In this document: positions 23,007 to 32,688 of the stretch, piece after piece
Layout: each line of letters opens with the position of its first letter
Numbering within the stretch: the stretch's first letter is position 1
Assembly: GCA_024400815.1 (NCBI GenBank)
Contig: JAKSMD010000012.1
Location: 1 to 35,894, forward strand
Direction of reading: 5' to 3'
Source: Bacteroidales bacterium
GTDB taxonomy: Bacteria > Bacteroidota > Bacteroidia > Bacteroidales > WCHB1-69
Length of the DNA: 35,894 bases
Made by a program: the position numbers and the translations under genes
The notes under the pieces: model-generated
Told to the model about the DNA's origin: nothing
Databases searched by the model: none
Seen by the model: the letters and a program-made list of their open reading frames with translations, nothing else

Positions 23007-26000
23007 TCATTCTGCCAATATACAGCGTATTGAGTAGGCATTTTCCTTTTCGGAATGCCTGTGTAGTAGGGATTCGCAACTGAAAATGGATTGTTCGCTG
23101 TTGGTGTTTTCGGAATAAATTTCAGGAGAACTGGACCAAAAACGAGTTTCGCCGAGCAGATTTTCGTAGCGTTCTGTGCTGCCATTGTAAAAACCGGCGG
23201 GCAAAGCCGCAAAACCGGTGCTGTTGTTTCCGCTACTTTCATTGATCCAATAATCCGCAGAACGAAGCGCATAAGCCCCATGCGTGCTCAGCATTTCATA
23301 TTGGGAGCGGTCGGGCAAGTACCATCCTTCGGGACAAATGCCGCGAATGTGACCAATATCGTCCACTATGACGGTGTGTGCGGAATCGGTGGCTTGGTGC
23401 CAATTGTATAATCGACCGAAGATTCGAATGTTTTCAGCTTTATCGGGAAATTCATAGGATATGTACCCGTAAGTGTCTTGGATGGCTCGTCCGTCCGCAT
23501 AAAATCGTGACTCCAAGTTGCGTTGTGTCCAGCATAAATTGTCGATGCGAACCGCGGTGTAATGGCTCCCTTCAAAGTCAATGGCGTCTGGACACGGAAC
23601 ACCTCTCACAAAGAGGGTGAGACTGTCCTGAATAATATCGCATCCACTGCCATATATGGCTACATAATATCGACCAGACTGCAGTTCGTCTGTTATGGGC
23701 AGTATGGTGTTCTGCGTGTGTGCTTCAAATCCGTTGGGTCCTGTCCAAACATATTCCACCTCACCCAAGGAGATACCGTAGAAATGACAGGTGTCGCCAA
23801 TGTACATGTGCAGATCGTGCTGATTGTCTTCAGCCCATCCCTTTCGGATTTCTTTGAGATTGTTGATGGTAAAGTTGGTGATGAAATGCGATGCGCAATC
23901 GTCAGTGAGTTCTAATGACATGCCTTGCCCGAGATGGCATGGAATGTCCCAAAAGTCGCCGTCGTTGTTGGTGGCTATGACATTGCCACTGCCGTCGGGG
24001 GCATCATATAGTTTGTATGTGTATGGCTCTACGCCATGTTTGCTTCTAACGCGTACAAATCCTGTTTCGTCATGCGCATCGCAAACATAGGCGTAAAGGT
24101 AGTCTAAAGCAAATCGATTGCCGTCCCAAACGATGATGCTGTCCCAAACATAGCAAGGGTTTTGCGATAACAATTCCGGATTTTCGTCGGGGAGTGCGTA
24201 CATGCTCAATGTGTAGTTTCCTAAAATGCCGGCTGATAGGGTGTCTCCAAGTTGTATCGCATTGATGGAGTGGTTGAGTATGCCTTCAGAACGAATGTCA
24301 AAGTAGGTGTCCAAATTCGTTCCATTGTAGGCAAAGGATCCGGCCACAGGTATGATTTCCAATCTGCTGCATTGTGGTTCGAATAAGAAGGTGGGCTTAA
24401 CCGCTGTGTCAGGAATGTGCAGATAGTTGATGTCTTGGACAATGGTGTCGTTTTTCATTTCGCAAGGATATGAAACCACCCAGACATAACGCCCGTTGGG
24501 GAGACCTGTCGCCGTTAGTTTGATGGTGGGGCGGATACTGTGAGACCCCGGTTCTTCATAGGTCCCGAATGAGATATCGAATGCTGTTTCGGAGTGCTCT
24601 TTAGTGTAATTCCAAGTTTCTGGTATGTTGCTTGTGGCTATGAAGTTGTAGGCATTTCCATGGGGACTTTCAATGATGCGGATGGTGTCTCCGAAGTAGG
24701 TGTACATGTCGCTGTTGGATGACCAGGTCGCTGTGGGAGAACCATAGGCCTGATATAAACTGATGCTGTGCTCGGAATCGGGACAATAGTGCTGCGATGT
24801 TTCTTCAAGCAAACTGATCCATTTTACGGGGTGAAAATAGTCGGGCGTTCGCTGACTGAACCCGTAGTAGTCGTAATATCGAGCTGTTGCATATAAGGGG
24901 TTGTAGTTGGCATCGAAAATCTCAATGACTACGCTGTCTCCATCCCATTGCGGATCTCCTTTCCAGGAAAATACCCACTGGTATTTTAATGCATCCGTTT
25001 CGCTAAATGTTATAACCGTATCTGCACTAAGATTTGTAACTTTGTATCTGAGAGGGAAGGTGATGTAGTTGTGGTATTTTACCCCAAGCGAACTGGTGTT
25101 TAAGGTCCCGGCGGTCGTGTAACCAAAATATTCGTGGCAATTCACGCTGTCGCCGATATTTGTACATTGTAAATTGGAATGTAAAAAGGAGATGTTCAGA
25201 ATGCCATAGTCTCGTTCGGTTAGTCCACTATGATACCCACAGCTGTCATAATAACTTGGAATGGAATGGTTGTAAAGTGTTTTTAATGAGGTGAAGTCGC
25301 TATTGTCGTATTGCGGATAAATCTTGAATTTGGAAGATATAATGGTGTCGGAACAGGGGACCAGCCTTGTTTGTAGGGTGATGTTTTGATACCAAAGTTG
25401 ACTATAGTCGGCGGCAGCGCTTACGGTGTCGTAAAGCATGATTTCAGAAGAGGGCGATGTGGGAATGAGGCGCCAGGGCGTCGTGTCCTGTGCTCCGCGA
25501 GTGTTGGGGTTTATGAATCGGTATTCGTAATGCTGTTCCCATTGATTGCTGTATCTGTAATAGTCGTCGTTGCTGCCGTCGCCTGGTATATTGCTGAATA
25601 TTTTCTTGAAAGTGATAATGTTGTTGCTGTAGAGGTCTCCCGAACTGTTTCGTAGAAGGTCGCGCTGGGACAAATGACTGTGTTTTATGCGCGGTACTGT
25701 TGCGCTGAGCGCCGGCATGTAGTATCCGCAGCCATCATGACAAAGAAAATAGTAGTCGCCAATTTCTAAGCTGTCGATGGTGTAATAGTTGAAGTAATCG
25801 TATTTTAAGGGGTTGATGCCATCGTGTTGGTGCTGGTCGAAGGTGGCAGTCTTGTAAAATATGGTGTCCGCACCATGAATTTTCCAGATGTCAATAACAT
25901 AGGGAAAAATGCCGTCTTCAATGTTTATTTGCACTTTGCCGTTATGGGTGCATTCGAATGCGGGCACGATGCCGTAGGGCGCTGAGAATGAAAAGATGTT

Positions 26001-26450
26001 GTAAGGGATCCCGCAGCGAGGCACATCGTACTCTTGTCCGATTACGATATTCGTTATGGTGTCGCTGATGATGGTGAAAGCTTCGGATTGTGCCTGCTGG
26101 GTGGCACAGAGGGCGGATACGATGACGCTATATTTTCCCGGCCGCAATTGCGTGATGTCTGGCAACTCAGTGTGGGTGATGCTGTCCAACCCGACCTGCG
26201 GAATATAGGTGTATCGTATCTGCTCTAAAATAGAGCCCGCTGTGTCTGATAATGTGCAGTGGATTTCACCGTTGGCTTGGCAGGTGGATGGCGCCGTGGT
26301 CACATTCAACTTTATAGAACACGGCTGTGCGTGCAAATTTGTTGCTAAACTGTTAATGAGAATCCAAAGTAGGATTGCCGTTCTGAGTTTTGGAAATTCT
26401 TGGATAAGTTTTGAATGCTCATGTAAGGGCGTGTTTTGTTGATGGATCAT
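23007..26450 (-). CDS. Large secreted protein with SprB-like/Ig-like repeats and C-terminal FISUMP domain
   Basis: The protein has 1147 residues. A long N-terminal region contains a signal segment (LRTAILLWILINSLATNLHA). The middle is rich in Tyr, Cys and beta-strand motifs. Segments such as TTAPSTCQANGEIHC and FECTHNGKVQINIEDGIFPY resemble SprB-type repeats, and EYVWTGPNGFEAHTQN an Ig/PKD-like unit. Residues about 955-1147 are a FISUMP domain (Fibrobacter succinogenes major paralogous domain), with LCWTQRNLES, GRLYNWHQAT, GICPEGWYLPD, GFAALPAGF, FWSSSPE and SIRCILAE. No T9SS sorting tail and no lipobox were seen, so its route to the surface is unclear. It stands alone between rpmB and the ligase gene. 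Role is unknown; adhesion or polysaccharide binding is only a guess. Confidence 0.8.
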   Translation of the reverse strand: MIHQQNTPLHEHSKLIQEFPKLRTAILLWILINSLATNLHAQPCSIKLNVTTAPSTCQANGEIHCTLSDTAGSILEQIRYTYIPQVGLDSITHTELPDITQLRPGKYSVIVSALCATQQAQSEAFTIISDTITNIVIGQEYDVPRCGIPYNIFSFSAPYGIVPAFECTHNGKVQINIEDGIFPYVIDIWKIHGADTIFYKTATFDQHQHDGINPLKYDYFNYYTIDSLEIGDYYFLCHDGCGYYMPALSATVPRIKHSHLSQRDLLRNSSGDLYSNNIITFKKIFSNIPGDGSNDDYYRYSNQWEQHYEYRFINPNTRGAQDTTPWRLIPTSPSSEIMLYDTVSAAADYSQLWYQNITLQTRLVPCSDTIISSKFKIYPQYDNSDFTSLKTLYNHSIPSYYDSCGYHSGLTERDYGILNISFLHSNLQCTNIGDSVNCHEYFGYTTAGTLNTSSLGVKYHNYITFPLRYKVTNLSADTVITFSETDALKYQWVFSWKGDPQWDGDSVVIEIFDANYNPLYATARYYDYYGFSQRTPDYFHPVKWISLLEETSQHYCPDSEHSISLYQAYGSPTATWSSNSDMYTYFGDTIRIIESPHGNAYNFIATSNIPETWNYTKEHSETAFDISFGTYEEPGSHSIRPTIKLTATGLPNGRYVWVVSYPCEMKNDTIVQDINYLHIPDTAVKPTFLFEPQCSRLEIIPVAGSFAYNGTNLDTYFDIRSEGILNHSINAIQLGDTLSAGILGNYTLSMYALPDENPELLSQNPCYVWDSIIVWDGNRFALDYLYAYVCDAHDETGFVRVRSKHGVEPYTYKLYDAPDGSGNVIATNNDGDFWDIPCHLGQGMSLELTDDCASHFITNFTINNLKEIRKGWAEDNQHDLHMYIGDTCHFYGISLGEVEYVWTGPNGFEAHTQNTILPITDELQSGRYYVAIYGSGCDIIQDSLTLFVRGVPCPDAIDFEGSHYTAVRIDNLCWTQRNLESRFYADGRAIQDTYGYISYEFPDKAENIRIFGRLYNWHQATDSAHTVIVDDIGHIRGICPEGWYLPDRSQYEMLSTHGAYALRSADYWINESSGNNSTGFAALPAGFYNGSTERYENLLGETRFWSSSPEIYSENTNSEQSIFSCESLLHRHSEKENAYSIRCILAE

Positions 26451-26467
26451 GATTTTTTTTTGTTTTG

Positions 26468-26586
26468 TTAACTAATTGAAATATATTGTTGTGCGAATAA
26501 TAATCGTAAACATGGTAGCATATCATAACGGTTTGGCTGGAACCATTAATGACGCTGCAAAAATACAAAAATATTCAATTAGTTAA
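26468..26586. promoter_or_regulatory. Widely spaced 13-bp inverted repeat around the FISUMP-gene promoter
   Basis: TTAACTAATTGAA (26468-26480) and its exact complement (26574-26586) are 93 bases apart. A -7 match, TATTTTTG on the minus strand (26565-26558), lies between. One copy is just upstream of that box and the other in the leader, near the start codon. A looping operator pair is possible, but chance or an insertion remnant cannot be excluded. Confidence 0.4.
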
Positions 26587-26594
26587 AAATAATT

Positions 26595-26622
26595 TAATTT
26601 TAACAAAATATTGTTAAAATTA
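26595..26622 (-). terminator. AT-rich hairpin at the end of the ten-gene operon
   Basis: TAATTTTAACAA (26595-26606) and its exact complement (26611-26622) form a 12-bp stem with a four-base loop, overlapping the O-antigen ligase stop codon. It is a long stem but almost all A-T pairs, so termination may be weak. Confidence 0.5.
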
Positions 26623-27912
26623 AGCCATGGGAAGTTTGTGTTCTGGTTCGCTCCTCAAGTAGAGCAGCACATTTGTTATTGCAATGAAATCTACACCTGC
26701 ACGTACCTCAAACATTGATTCTACTAATATATTTAATATAAGGATGAGGGCAAATGAACTGTAGAGTATGTCGTGCCGTTTGATACCGCAAACGAGTGGG
26801 TAAAAACAGTATATCAGCAGAATGATGATTCCCGGAATCCCCGTGGTAAGTAGGTTCTGCAAATATTGGTTGTGTGCATTGAACCGGTGGCCGATGAGGT
26901 TTTTATAATTGTGTTGGATGGCATGGAGACTCAATTCGTCGATGGCGTCGCCAGTGCCTACGCCCCAGGGCAGGTTGTTTTGGGCGACTTCCCAAGAGGA
27001 TTTCCATGTTGACAATCGTATTTGGGTGCTGTTATAGCTATTGGGATTTTCATGTCTTTGAGACAACTGTTTGACGGTGTTATGGAATCTGCCCAGTACA
27101 TAAGAATCTGATTTTTGCATGAAAAGGAACAACCCCAGTGCGAAAATACCTAAGCAAATTCCTCCAATAACTCTTTTTTTTGTGGTTTTTAATAGGTAGA
27201 AAAACCATAGGATGGTAAGTACGCCGAATACGAGTATGGCCGCTTTGGAACTGAGGCAGATGATACCTGCAAAAAGGAGGGCAAGTACGGCCGTCAGTGC
27301 TATAATTAGACCAGTAGATAATGCTTTTCTCTTATTATATAAATAGTATAATACAATATAAAATGCCAATGTGGCGTACATGGAGATGTAGGTCGGGTGG
27401 TAGAGCAATGAAAAACTGCCGTAAAAGAAAAAATAGTGGTTGCCGGTCAGAATAAAACGATAAAGAGCAACGCAGAAAAGCACTAAGATGTGGATGGTGG
27501 TCCCTGCTGCAAAAATGCCTAATGTCTGTCGGATTCTTTGCTTGGTCAGCAAAGTTGGCACATAAGGTAACATGACTATGGGGGCTGTGAAGAACCACAG
27601 GTAGCAGTCGAAGTACGACTTGGCATGTCCTTTGTTGTAGGATATCGTCACTCCGTAAATGACGGTGAGGCATATTAAAGTGAAAATGATGAGGGCAAGT
27701 CCTCTTTTGTTGGCTATGATATGCTGCCATTTGTTTTTCCATTGCCATTCTATTATCCAGTTGAGTAGCATGAGCATGGCGATGGGAAGCATCAAGTAGG
27801 TAGTAAAGGGTAGGGTGGCCGCACTGAGCAGCAGCAGGGCAAAGAATATATTGAAATGCCAGTTTTTTGAGAAAAGTCCTGCGATAGCGTTCATCAATTT
27901 CTTATTTTTCAA
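26620..27912 (-). CDS. O-antigen ligase family (Wzy/WaaL-like) membrane protein
   Basis: The protein has 430 residues with about eleven membrane helices. The large loop and following helix contain [30 protein letters not shown] and [20 protein letters not shown], which fit the Wzy_C domain (the HNQYLQ motif). Such enzymes join O-antigen or other glycans to lipid A-core or to protein at the periplasmic face of the inner membrane. The start codon at 27912 overlaps the trmD stop by 11 bases, suggesting translational coupling. It is the last gene of the long cluster. Ligase versus polymerase cannot be told from sequence. Confidence 0.8.
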   Translation of the reverse strand: MKNKKLMNAIAGLFSKNWHFNIFFALLLLSAATLPFTTYLMLPIAMLMLLNWIIEWQWKNKWQHIIANKRGLALIIFTLICLTVIYGVTISYNKGHAKSYFDCYLWFFTAPIVMLPYVPTLLTKQRIRQTLGIFAAGTTIHILVLFCVALYRFILTGNHYFFFYGSFSLLYHPTYISMYATLAFYIVLYYLYNKRKALSTGLIIALTAVLALLFAGIICLSSKAAILVFGVLTILWFFYLLKTTKKRVIGGICLGIFALGLFLFMQKSDSYVLGRFHNTVKQLSQRHENPNSYNSTQIRLSTWKSSWEVAQNNLPWGVGTGDAIDELSLHAIQHNYKNLIGHRFNAHNQYLQNLLTTGIPGIIILLIYCFYPLVCGIKRHDILYSSFALILILNILVESMFEVRAGVDFIAITNVLLYLRSEPEHKLPMA

Positions 27913-28579
27913 GTAGGTCAGGACGGCGCTCTTGGGTGCGCTGCAGTTGCTGGTTCATCGTCCATTCTGCTATGAGTTTGTCATTGCCAGAAAGCAATAC
28001 GTCGGGTACGCGGTGCCCACGAAAGTCGGCGGGACGTGTATATACAGGAGCGGAGAGCAGGTCGTCTTGGAAGGAGTCTGATAGTGCGGAGGTCCCGTCG
28101 CCGATAACCCCGGGGATGATGCGCGCCAAGGAATCGGTGATGACCATGGCTGCCAGTTCTCCGCCGGAAAGCACATAATCGCCGATGCTTAAATCTTCTG
28201 TTATGTAAAGCTCGCGCACGCGCTCATCTACGCCTTTGTAATGCCCGCACAAAATCATGATGTTGTTCAGCATAGACATTTCGTTGGCTTTGTGCTGGTC
28301 GAATTGCTTGCCGTCGGGCGCCATCAAGTAGATGGCGTCGTATGTCCGTTCGCTTTGCAGATGCTCGATGCAGCGTGCTATCGGCTCTATCATCATCACC
28401 ATGCCAGCACCGCCCCCAAAGGGATAGTCGTCTGCTCGATGATGCTTGTCGGTGGTGTACGCGCGGATGTCATGCGTGTACACTTCCAAATAGGATTTGT
28501 CTATCGCACGCTTTAGAATGGAACATCCTAAAACTCCGGTGAACATCTCTGGAAAAAGTGTTAGTATGTCTATGCGCAT
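27902..28579 (-). CDS. trmD: tRNA (guanosine(37)-N1)-methyltransferase
   Basis: The protein has 225 residues. It starts [15 protein letters not shown], typical of TrmD, and has the knot region [20 protein letters not shown] plus IPGVIGD. The substrate-binding [19 protein letters not shown] and GNDKLIAEW follow. TrmD methylates G37 next to the anticodon, preventing frameshifts, and is essential in many bacteria. It is two bases after the O-methyltransferase stop. Confidence 0.97.
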   Translation of the reverse strand: MRIDILTLFPEMFTGVLGCSILKRAIDKSYLEVYTHDIRAYTTDKHHRADDYPFGGGAGMVMMIEPIARCIEHLQSERTYDAIYLMAPDGKQFDQHKANEMSMLNNIMILCGHYKGVDERVRELYITEDLSIGDYVLSGGELAAMVITDSLARIIPGVIGDGTSALSDSFQDDLLSAPVYTRPADFRGHRVPDVLLSGNDKLIAEWTMNQQLQRTQERRPDLLEK

Positions 28580-28581
28580 AG

Positions 28582-29232
28582 TTATAGTTTTTCTATCATC
28601 ATGATGCCGTCTCGGAACGGCAATAGTAAGTTTCGAACCCGCTCGTCTTTCTGAACGCGGTCGTTGAAAGCTAATATCGCTTGGGTGTCGCGGTCATTGC
28701 GGACTACTTCTTGAGTTACTTTCCCATTCCATAAGGTGTTGTCAACCAAGATAAATCCGTGCTGCTTCACTTTCGGTAAGACCGCTTCGTAGTAATTGCC
28801 ATAGTCTTCTTTCTCTGCATCTATGAAAACCAAGTCCCAGGGATAATCAAGTTGACTGATCAACTCTTTGGCATCGCCAATATGCAATTGGATGCGGTCG
28901 CGATAACCTGCCGCGTCCACATATTGCCGAATTCGGTCTTCGTATTCGATGTTGACTTCTATGGTGTGTAATTCTCCTCCGGCCTGTAAACCGCCGGCCA
29001 GACAAATTGCCGAATACCCCGTGAAAGTGCCAACTTCTAAGATGTGTTTGGGATGAATCATCTTAGAAACCATGGATAAAAACTCCCCCTGCAACTGTCC
29101 CGATAACATGCGCGGATTGATGGTCTCCAAGTGCGTTTGACGGTTGAGACGGTATAGTAATTCGCTTTCGGGAGTCGTGTGCGCTTCGCAGTAGGACTCA
29201 ATATCGTGGTCTATCAGGTCGAATGTGGACAT
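28582..29232 (-). CDS. SAM-dependent O-methyltransferase
   Basis: I start it at the ATG at 29232 (216 residues), one base after the xseB stop (TAAGATG); an upstream ATG at 29250 would overlap xseB. The motifs are [15 protein letters not shown] (SAM-binding motif I), [10 protein letters not shown] (motif II), [20 protein letters not shown] and [13 protein letters not shown], as in the caffeoyl-CoA/COMT-like family (Pfam Methyltransf_3). The acceptor is unknown. Located within the long operon next to trmD, so possibly it modifies a nucleic acid-linked or metabolite substrate, but that is a guess. Confidence 0.88.
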   Translation of the reverse strand: MSTFDLIDHDIESYCEAHTTPESELLYRLNRQTHLETINPRMLSGQLQGEFLSMVSKMIHPKHILEVGTFTGYSAICLAGGLQAGGELHTIEVNIEYEDRIRQYVDAAGYRDRIQLHIGDAKELISQLDYPWDLVFIDAEKEDYGNYYEAVLPKVKQHGFILVDNTLWNGKVTQEVVRNDRDTQAILAFNDRVQKDERVRNLLLPFRDGIMMIEKL

Positions 29233-29233
29233 C

Positions 29234-29428
29234 TTATGAGAGTTCGGCAATGGTCTTGTTGACTTCTTCTTCCGTTTTCGTCAGTTTGTCTTTACAGATT
29301 TTGATGAGTTTGGTGGCCTTTTTGATGTTTTCGGACAAATCATCTACAGAGATGTCGGCATTCTCCATCTGTTGAACAATGTCCTGAAGTTGCTTGAAAG
29401 CTTCGGTATAGGTGAGATTTTCTGCCAT
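29234..29428 (-). CDS. xseB: Exodeoxyribonuclease VII small subunit
   Basis: The protein has 64 residues. It fits the XseB pattern: YTEAFKQLQDIVQQMENADI, then SVDDLSENIKKATKLIKICK and a helical tail KLTKTEEEVNKTI. XseB joins several times with one XseA to form the exonuclease that removes single-stranded ends. In many genomes xseA lies directly upstream; here an outer-membrane protein gene does, and xseA is not in the window. The start codon follows the preceding gene by ten bases. Confidence 0.92.
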   Translation of the reverse strand: MAENLTYTEAFKQLQDIVQQMENADISVDDLSENIKKATKLIKICKDKLTKTEEEVNKTIAELS

Positions 29429-29438
29429 AGCATTAATA

Positions 29439-30086
29439 TTAATATAGTATGCCTACGCGGACGCCGGCAAAATGATACAATATTTTTTGAACTGCATTAG
29501 TGGAGTAGGCCGAGAAATCCTGCTCGCCAGGTTTAGGAACCGTGTAGCGAATGTCGGAATATTGTGCTTTATAACAACCTGCTATCACTAAGGATACTTT
29601 GCTGTTGAATTTGAGACGGATGCCCAGACCGCCTTCGCCCATAGGACCTGCACTGGTGCCGTGGACAACTCTGTCCATGGTCTCTGGCTTGGATTGGAGA
29701 TACCATTTGAAACCATAACCGAGGTTCACATACGCCATAGGGGATATTTTTTTGTCAATCATATTGACGCTGAAATTCAAATATACCGGAACGAATGCCG
29801 TGTATTTCCAAAAATCTAAACCGGCGCCAATGCCCATATAGAAATAATTGTTGAACTGGTAGGCCAACAGTTGGTTGATTTGGAAGTTGGGGTTCTTATT
29901 GTAAACTGTCTTCAAAATACCGCCATTTTGATCTGACAGATCAATTTTGCTTAATCCGCTAGCATAACCAAAGGAGGTCATATATACGAATTTATGCTCT
30001 TGCTGGCTGTGCGCGCGCTGCGCTTGGACTGAACAGACGAGAAATAAGACTCCGATAATGCAAAGAAGGGTTCGTTTCATATTCAT
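29439..30086 (-). CDS. Outer-membrane beta-barrel protein
   Basis: I chose the ATG at 30086 (215 residues), downstream of the recN stop; one at 30101 overlaps it. A signal peptide (MNMKRTLLCIIGVLFLVCSV, cut after QAQ) is followed by alternating aromatic strands such as NNYFYMGIGAGLDFW, YVNLGYGFKWYL and KVSLVIAGCYKAQY, as in small porin-like barrels of Bacteroidetes. The C-terminus ends in HFAGVRVGILY, an aromatic residue as expected. Function is unknown. It is tightly packed in the long operon between recN and xseB. Confidence 0.75.
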   Translation of the reverse strand: MNMKRTLLCIIGVLFLVCSVQAQRAHSQQEHKFVYMTSFGYASGLSKIDLSDQNGGILKTVYNKNPNFQINQLLAYQFNNYFYMGIGAGLDFWKYTAFVPVYLNFSVNMIDKKISPMAYVNLGYGFKWYLQSKPETMDRVVHGTSAGPMGEGGLGIRLKFNSKVSLVIAGCYKAQYSDIRYTVPKPGEQDFSAYSTNAVQKILYHFAGVRVGILY

Positions 30087-30097
30087 TGTGATAAAGT

Positions 30098-31768
30098 TCA
30101 AGATTGTGTTTTGGATTGTATGAGTTCGCGAGCGGTTGCGATAGCGGATTCGGTGACATGCGCACCGCTCAGCATGGTTGCAATGGCCTGCTCCCGTTCG
30201 CTGTTTGTGAGCATTTTAAGATTGGTGGTCGTCTGACCCTGAGATGTTTCTTTGAAAACCAAATAGTGCTGCTTGCCAGTGGCCGCTATTTGGGGCAGAT
30301 GGGTGATGGCTATGACCTGGTGACCTTCGGCCAATAATGACATTACTTTCGCAACTTTGTTGGCAGTCTCTCCAGAAATTCCCGTGTCGATTTCATCAAA
30401 AATGACGGTCGGCAGCAGCACGGAATCCGTGATGATAGACTTGAGGGCTAACATGAGTCGGGACATCTCGCCGCCGGATGCTATTTTGCTAACATCTGCC
30501 GGCGCTACGCCTTTGTTCGCTGAAAATAGAAATATCGCTTGGTCCATGCCGTTGTCGTGAACGGCGTCGGTGGTTTCTAATTTGATGCTGAATTGACAGT
30601 TGGACATGCCTAACAGACTCAGCCGTTGCATCATAGATTTCTCTAACTTAGACAAAACGGCTTGTCTGGATTTAGTTAGCTTTTGTGCTAATTGTATGGT
30701 TTGCTTCTCTAAGCGGGCACGATCAGACTCCGCTTGGTCCAAAGCTTCCTGGTTGTCAGTATAATGCAATAAAGTTTCTTCCAGTTGCGCTTTCAGGTCG
30801 AGCAAACCTTGTATATTTTCTACTTGGTATTTTTTTTCTAATGTATAGATGAGGTCAATGCGTTCGTTTAGACGGTCCAACTCTTGTGGGTTGACTTCGA
30901 CTTCGGCCTCTTTACGACTTATTTCATAAGATAAGTCTTGGATTTCAATGATTGCATTATGCAGTCGATTGGCGATCTCTTGGTAGTCATTGCCCAGATG
31001 AGTCAAGGCACTGCACTCGGATTCTACAGATTTCAGTTGCTGCAAAATGGTTTCCCCATCTTGCTCTGAAAGTTGTTGGGCAGCTCTGTAGAGGTGCTCT
31101 TTGATTTCTTCGGCGTGACTGAGCAACTCGATATTTTGCTCCGTTTGCGTTTGCTCTTCAGGTTGCAGGTGCGCTTGTTCTAACTCCTTGACAGTAAAAT
31201 TGTGGAATTCCTGTTGCAGTGCGGCATCGGCACATTGCTGCTTGAGTTGATTGTACTTCTCCTCGGTGCGTCGCCATTGAGTTAGACTCTCACGGTAGGC
31301 TGCTCGAGTCTCTTGATTCTGCGCATATTGGTCAATGATGTTGAGGCGGAACCCAGAATCGTTGATGAGCAAGTTTTGATGTTGTGAGTGGATGTCAATG
31401 AGGATAGAAGCAAGATTTTTCAGTGTGTTGAGTGTTACTGGCGTGTCATTGATGAAGGCACGCGACTTTCCTTTCTCATTGATTTCCCGGCGGATGATGG
31501 TCGTGTCCTGATAATCTAAATCGTTCTCCTCGAAAAAAGACTGCAAAGAAAGTGTGCTTATGTTGAAGGTTCCTTCCACTATGCATTTGCGCTCTTTGTC
31601 GTAAAGAATGTCGGTGTCGGCACGGTTCCCGAGTATTAGAGACAGCGCCCCCATGAGAATGGACTTGCCGGCGCCGGTCTCACCTGTGATAACGGTGAAC
31701 CCCTGGTCAAAAGTGATGCTTAATGACCGGATGAGCGCATAATTCTCGATTTGCAGGGCCTGCAGCAT
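30098..31768 (-). CDS. recN: DNA repair protein RecN
   Basis: The protein has 556 residues, as usual. It starts MLQALQIENYALIRSLSITF, with the Walker A motif G29-ETGAGKS, a long coiled-coil middle (about 150-360), and the ABC signature with ASGGEMSRLMLALK and the Walker B region VIFDEIDTGISG. This is an SMC-like ATPase that acts at double-strand breaks. It starts five bases after the DUF4835 stop, in the arrangement DUF4835-recN that is common in Bacteroidetes. Confidence 0.97.
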   Translation of the reverse strand: MLQALQIENYALIRSLSITFDQGFTVITGETGAGKSILMGALSLILGNRADTDILYDKERKCIVEGTFNISTLSLQSFFEENDLDYQDTTIIRREINEKGKSRAFINDTPVTLNTLKNLASILIDIHSQHQNLLINDSGFRLNIIDQYAQNQETRAAYRESLTQWRRTEEKYNQLKQQCADAALQQEFHNFTVKELEQAHLQPEEQTQTEQNIELLSHAEEIKEHLYRAAQQLSEQDGETILQQLKSVESECSALTHLGNDYQEIANRLHNAIIEIQDLSYEISRKEAEVEVNPQELDRLNERIDLIYTLEKKYQVENIQGLLDLKAQLEETLLHYTDNQEALDQAESDRARLEKQTIQLAQKLTKSRQAVLSKLEKSMMQRLSLLGMSNCQFSIKLETTDAVHDNGMDQAIFLFSANKGVAPADVSKIASGGEMSRLMLALKSIITDSVLLPTVIFDEIDTGISGETANKVAKVMSLLAEGHQVIAITHLPQIAATGKQHYLVFKETSQGQTTTNLKMLTNSEREQAIATMLSGAHVTESAIATARELIQSKTQS

Positions 31769-31773
31769 GTTGA

Positions 31774-32679
31774 CTATTTGCTGGTGGAGTTAATAGCGTC
31801 GTATTTGGAAGAGTTCGTCGGGTCGATCTGTTTCATGATGTTCACCACTTGCGTCTTTTCACTCGGCATACCTTCTTTGAAGATGTTGATGATTTCTTCG
31901 TATTTGGTGTTGCAAATAATTCTGACGATAGCCAAGTTGGATTTTTGGGCGTTGACTTGCTGAAGCAGTTTGAGACTTTCCAAAATGACAGCCCGTCCTG
32001 CGTCAGGGGTTTCGTTCATCACATCCAGACCCAAACGGTGATATTGGTAATAGAAATCGTGAACTTTGCTGTAAGTGCTGTTGGTGAGATTTTCGGTAAT
32101 CCAGTAGCGGTTGTTTTGTCCGCTTTCTGCGACATTCCACCCCTTTTCTTTGGACGATTGATTCAAGTTTACGATGGACTGGCAGTTGTTGTAGTAGGGA
32201 GCACCGCCGTTCATGGAGAATGAATCGAATTCCACGGCCAAGAAAAGATTGAGGTAATAGGCAATCAATGAGGTGAATTGCGACAAATTGGTGTTGTCTG
32301 CATATTCCAAAGGATCGCCTTCAGCGTAGGTGAATTGGATGTTCTTATCTTGAAAGTTGACGAGTGTGGTCTTGTAACTGGCCTTGTAAACGGGTCTTTG
32401 GAGAATGATGTTCATAGTGCCTTTCATCACATCGCCGGCAACTTCGGTCAGGTTGATTTGCAAAGCACATTCAATGCGCTCGTTGGTCTTCAGCGTGTAT
32501 TGACACCATTTCCGCTCATGAATGAAGGTGTACAACTTCTGTTGCAAGTCGTTGTATCTTTGTTGGTTGCCGTTGCCGGTCACTTGGTTCGCATTGACAG
32601 ACACTTGACATTGGAAATCCTGTGCCGAAATAGCTCCAATGAAGAGGAAGAGCAGGCAAGTTAACAAGGTTCGTTTCAT
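31774..32679 (-). CDS. DUF4835 family protein
   Basis: The protein has 301 residues. A signal peptide ends at FIGAISAQ (about residue 20), then QCQVSVNANQVTGNGNQQRY, with a tail of LLQQVNAQKSN and a Ser/Thr end. I recognise it as DUF4835 by this pattern and by its place between coaBC and recN, which is conserved across Bacteroidetes. It should be periplasmic or surface-exposed. Its function is not known. Gaps to neighbours are 9 and 5 bases. Confidence 0.9.
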   Translation of the reverse strand: MKRTLLTCLLFLFIGAISAQDFQCQVSVNANQVTGNGNQQRYNDLQQKLYTFIHERKWCQYTLKTNERIECALQINLTEVAGDVMKGTMNIILQRPVYKASYKTTLVNFQDKNIQFTYAEGDPLEYADNTNLSQFTSLIAYYLNLFLAVEFDSFSMNGGAPYYNNCQSIVNLNQSSKEKGWNVAESGQNNRYWITENLTNSTYSKVHDFYYQYHRLGLDVMNETPDAGRAVILESLKLLQQVNAQKSNLAIVRIICNTKYEEIINIFKEGMPSEKTQVVNIMKQIDPTNSSKYDAINSTSK

Positions 32680-32688
32680 CGTTGTATT

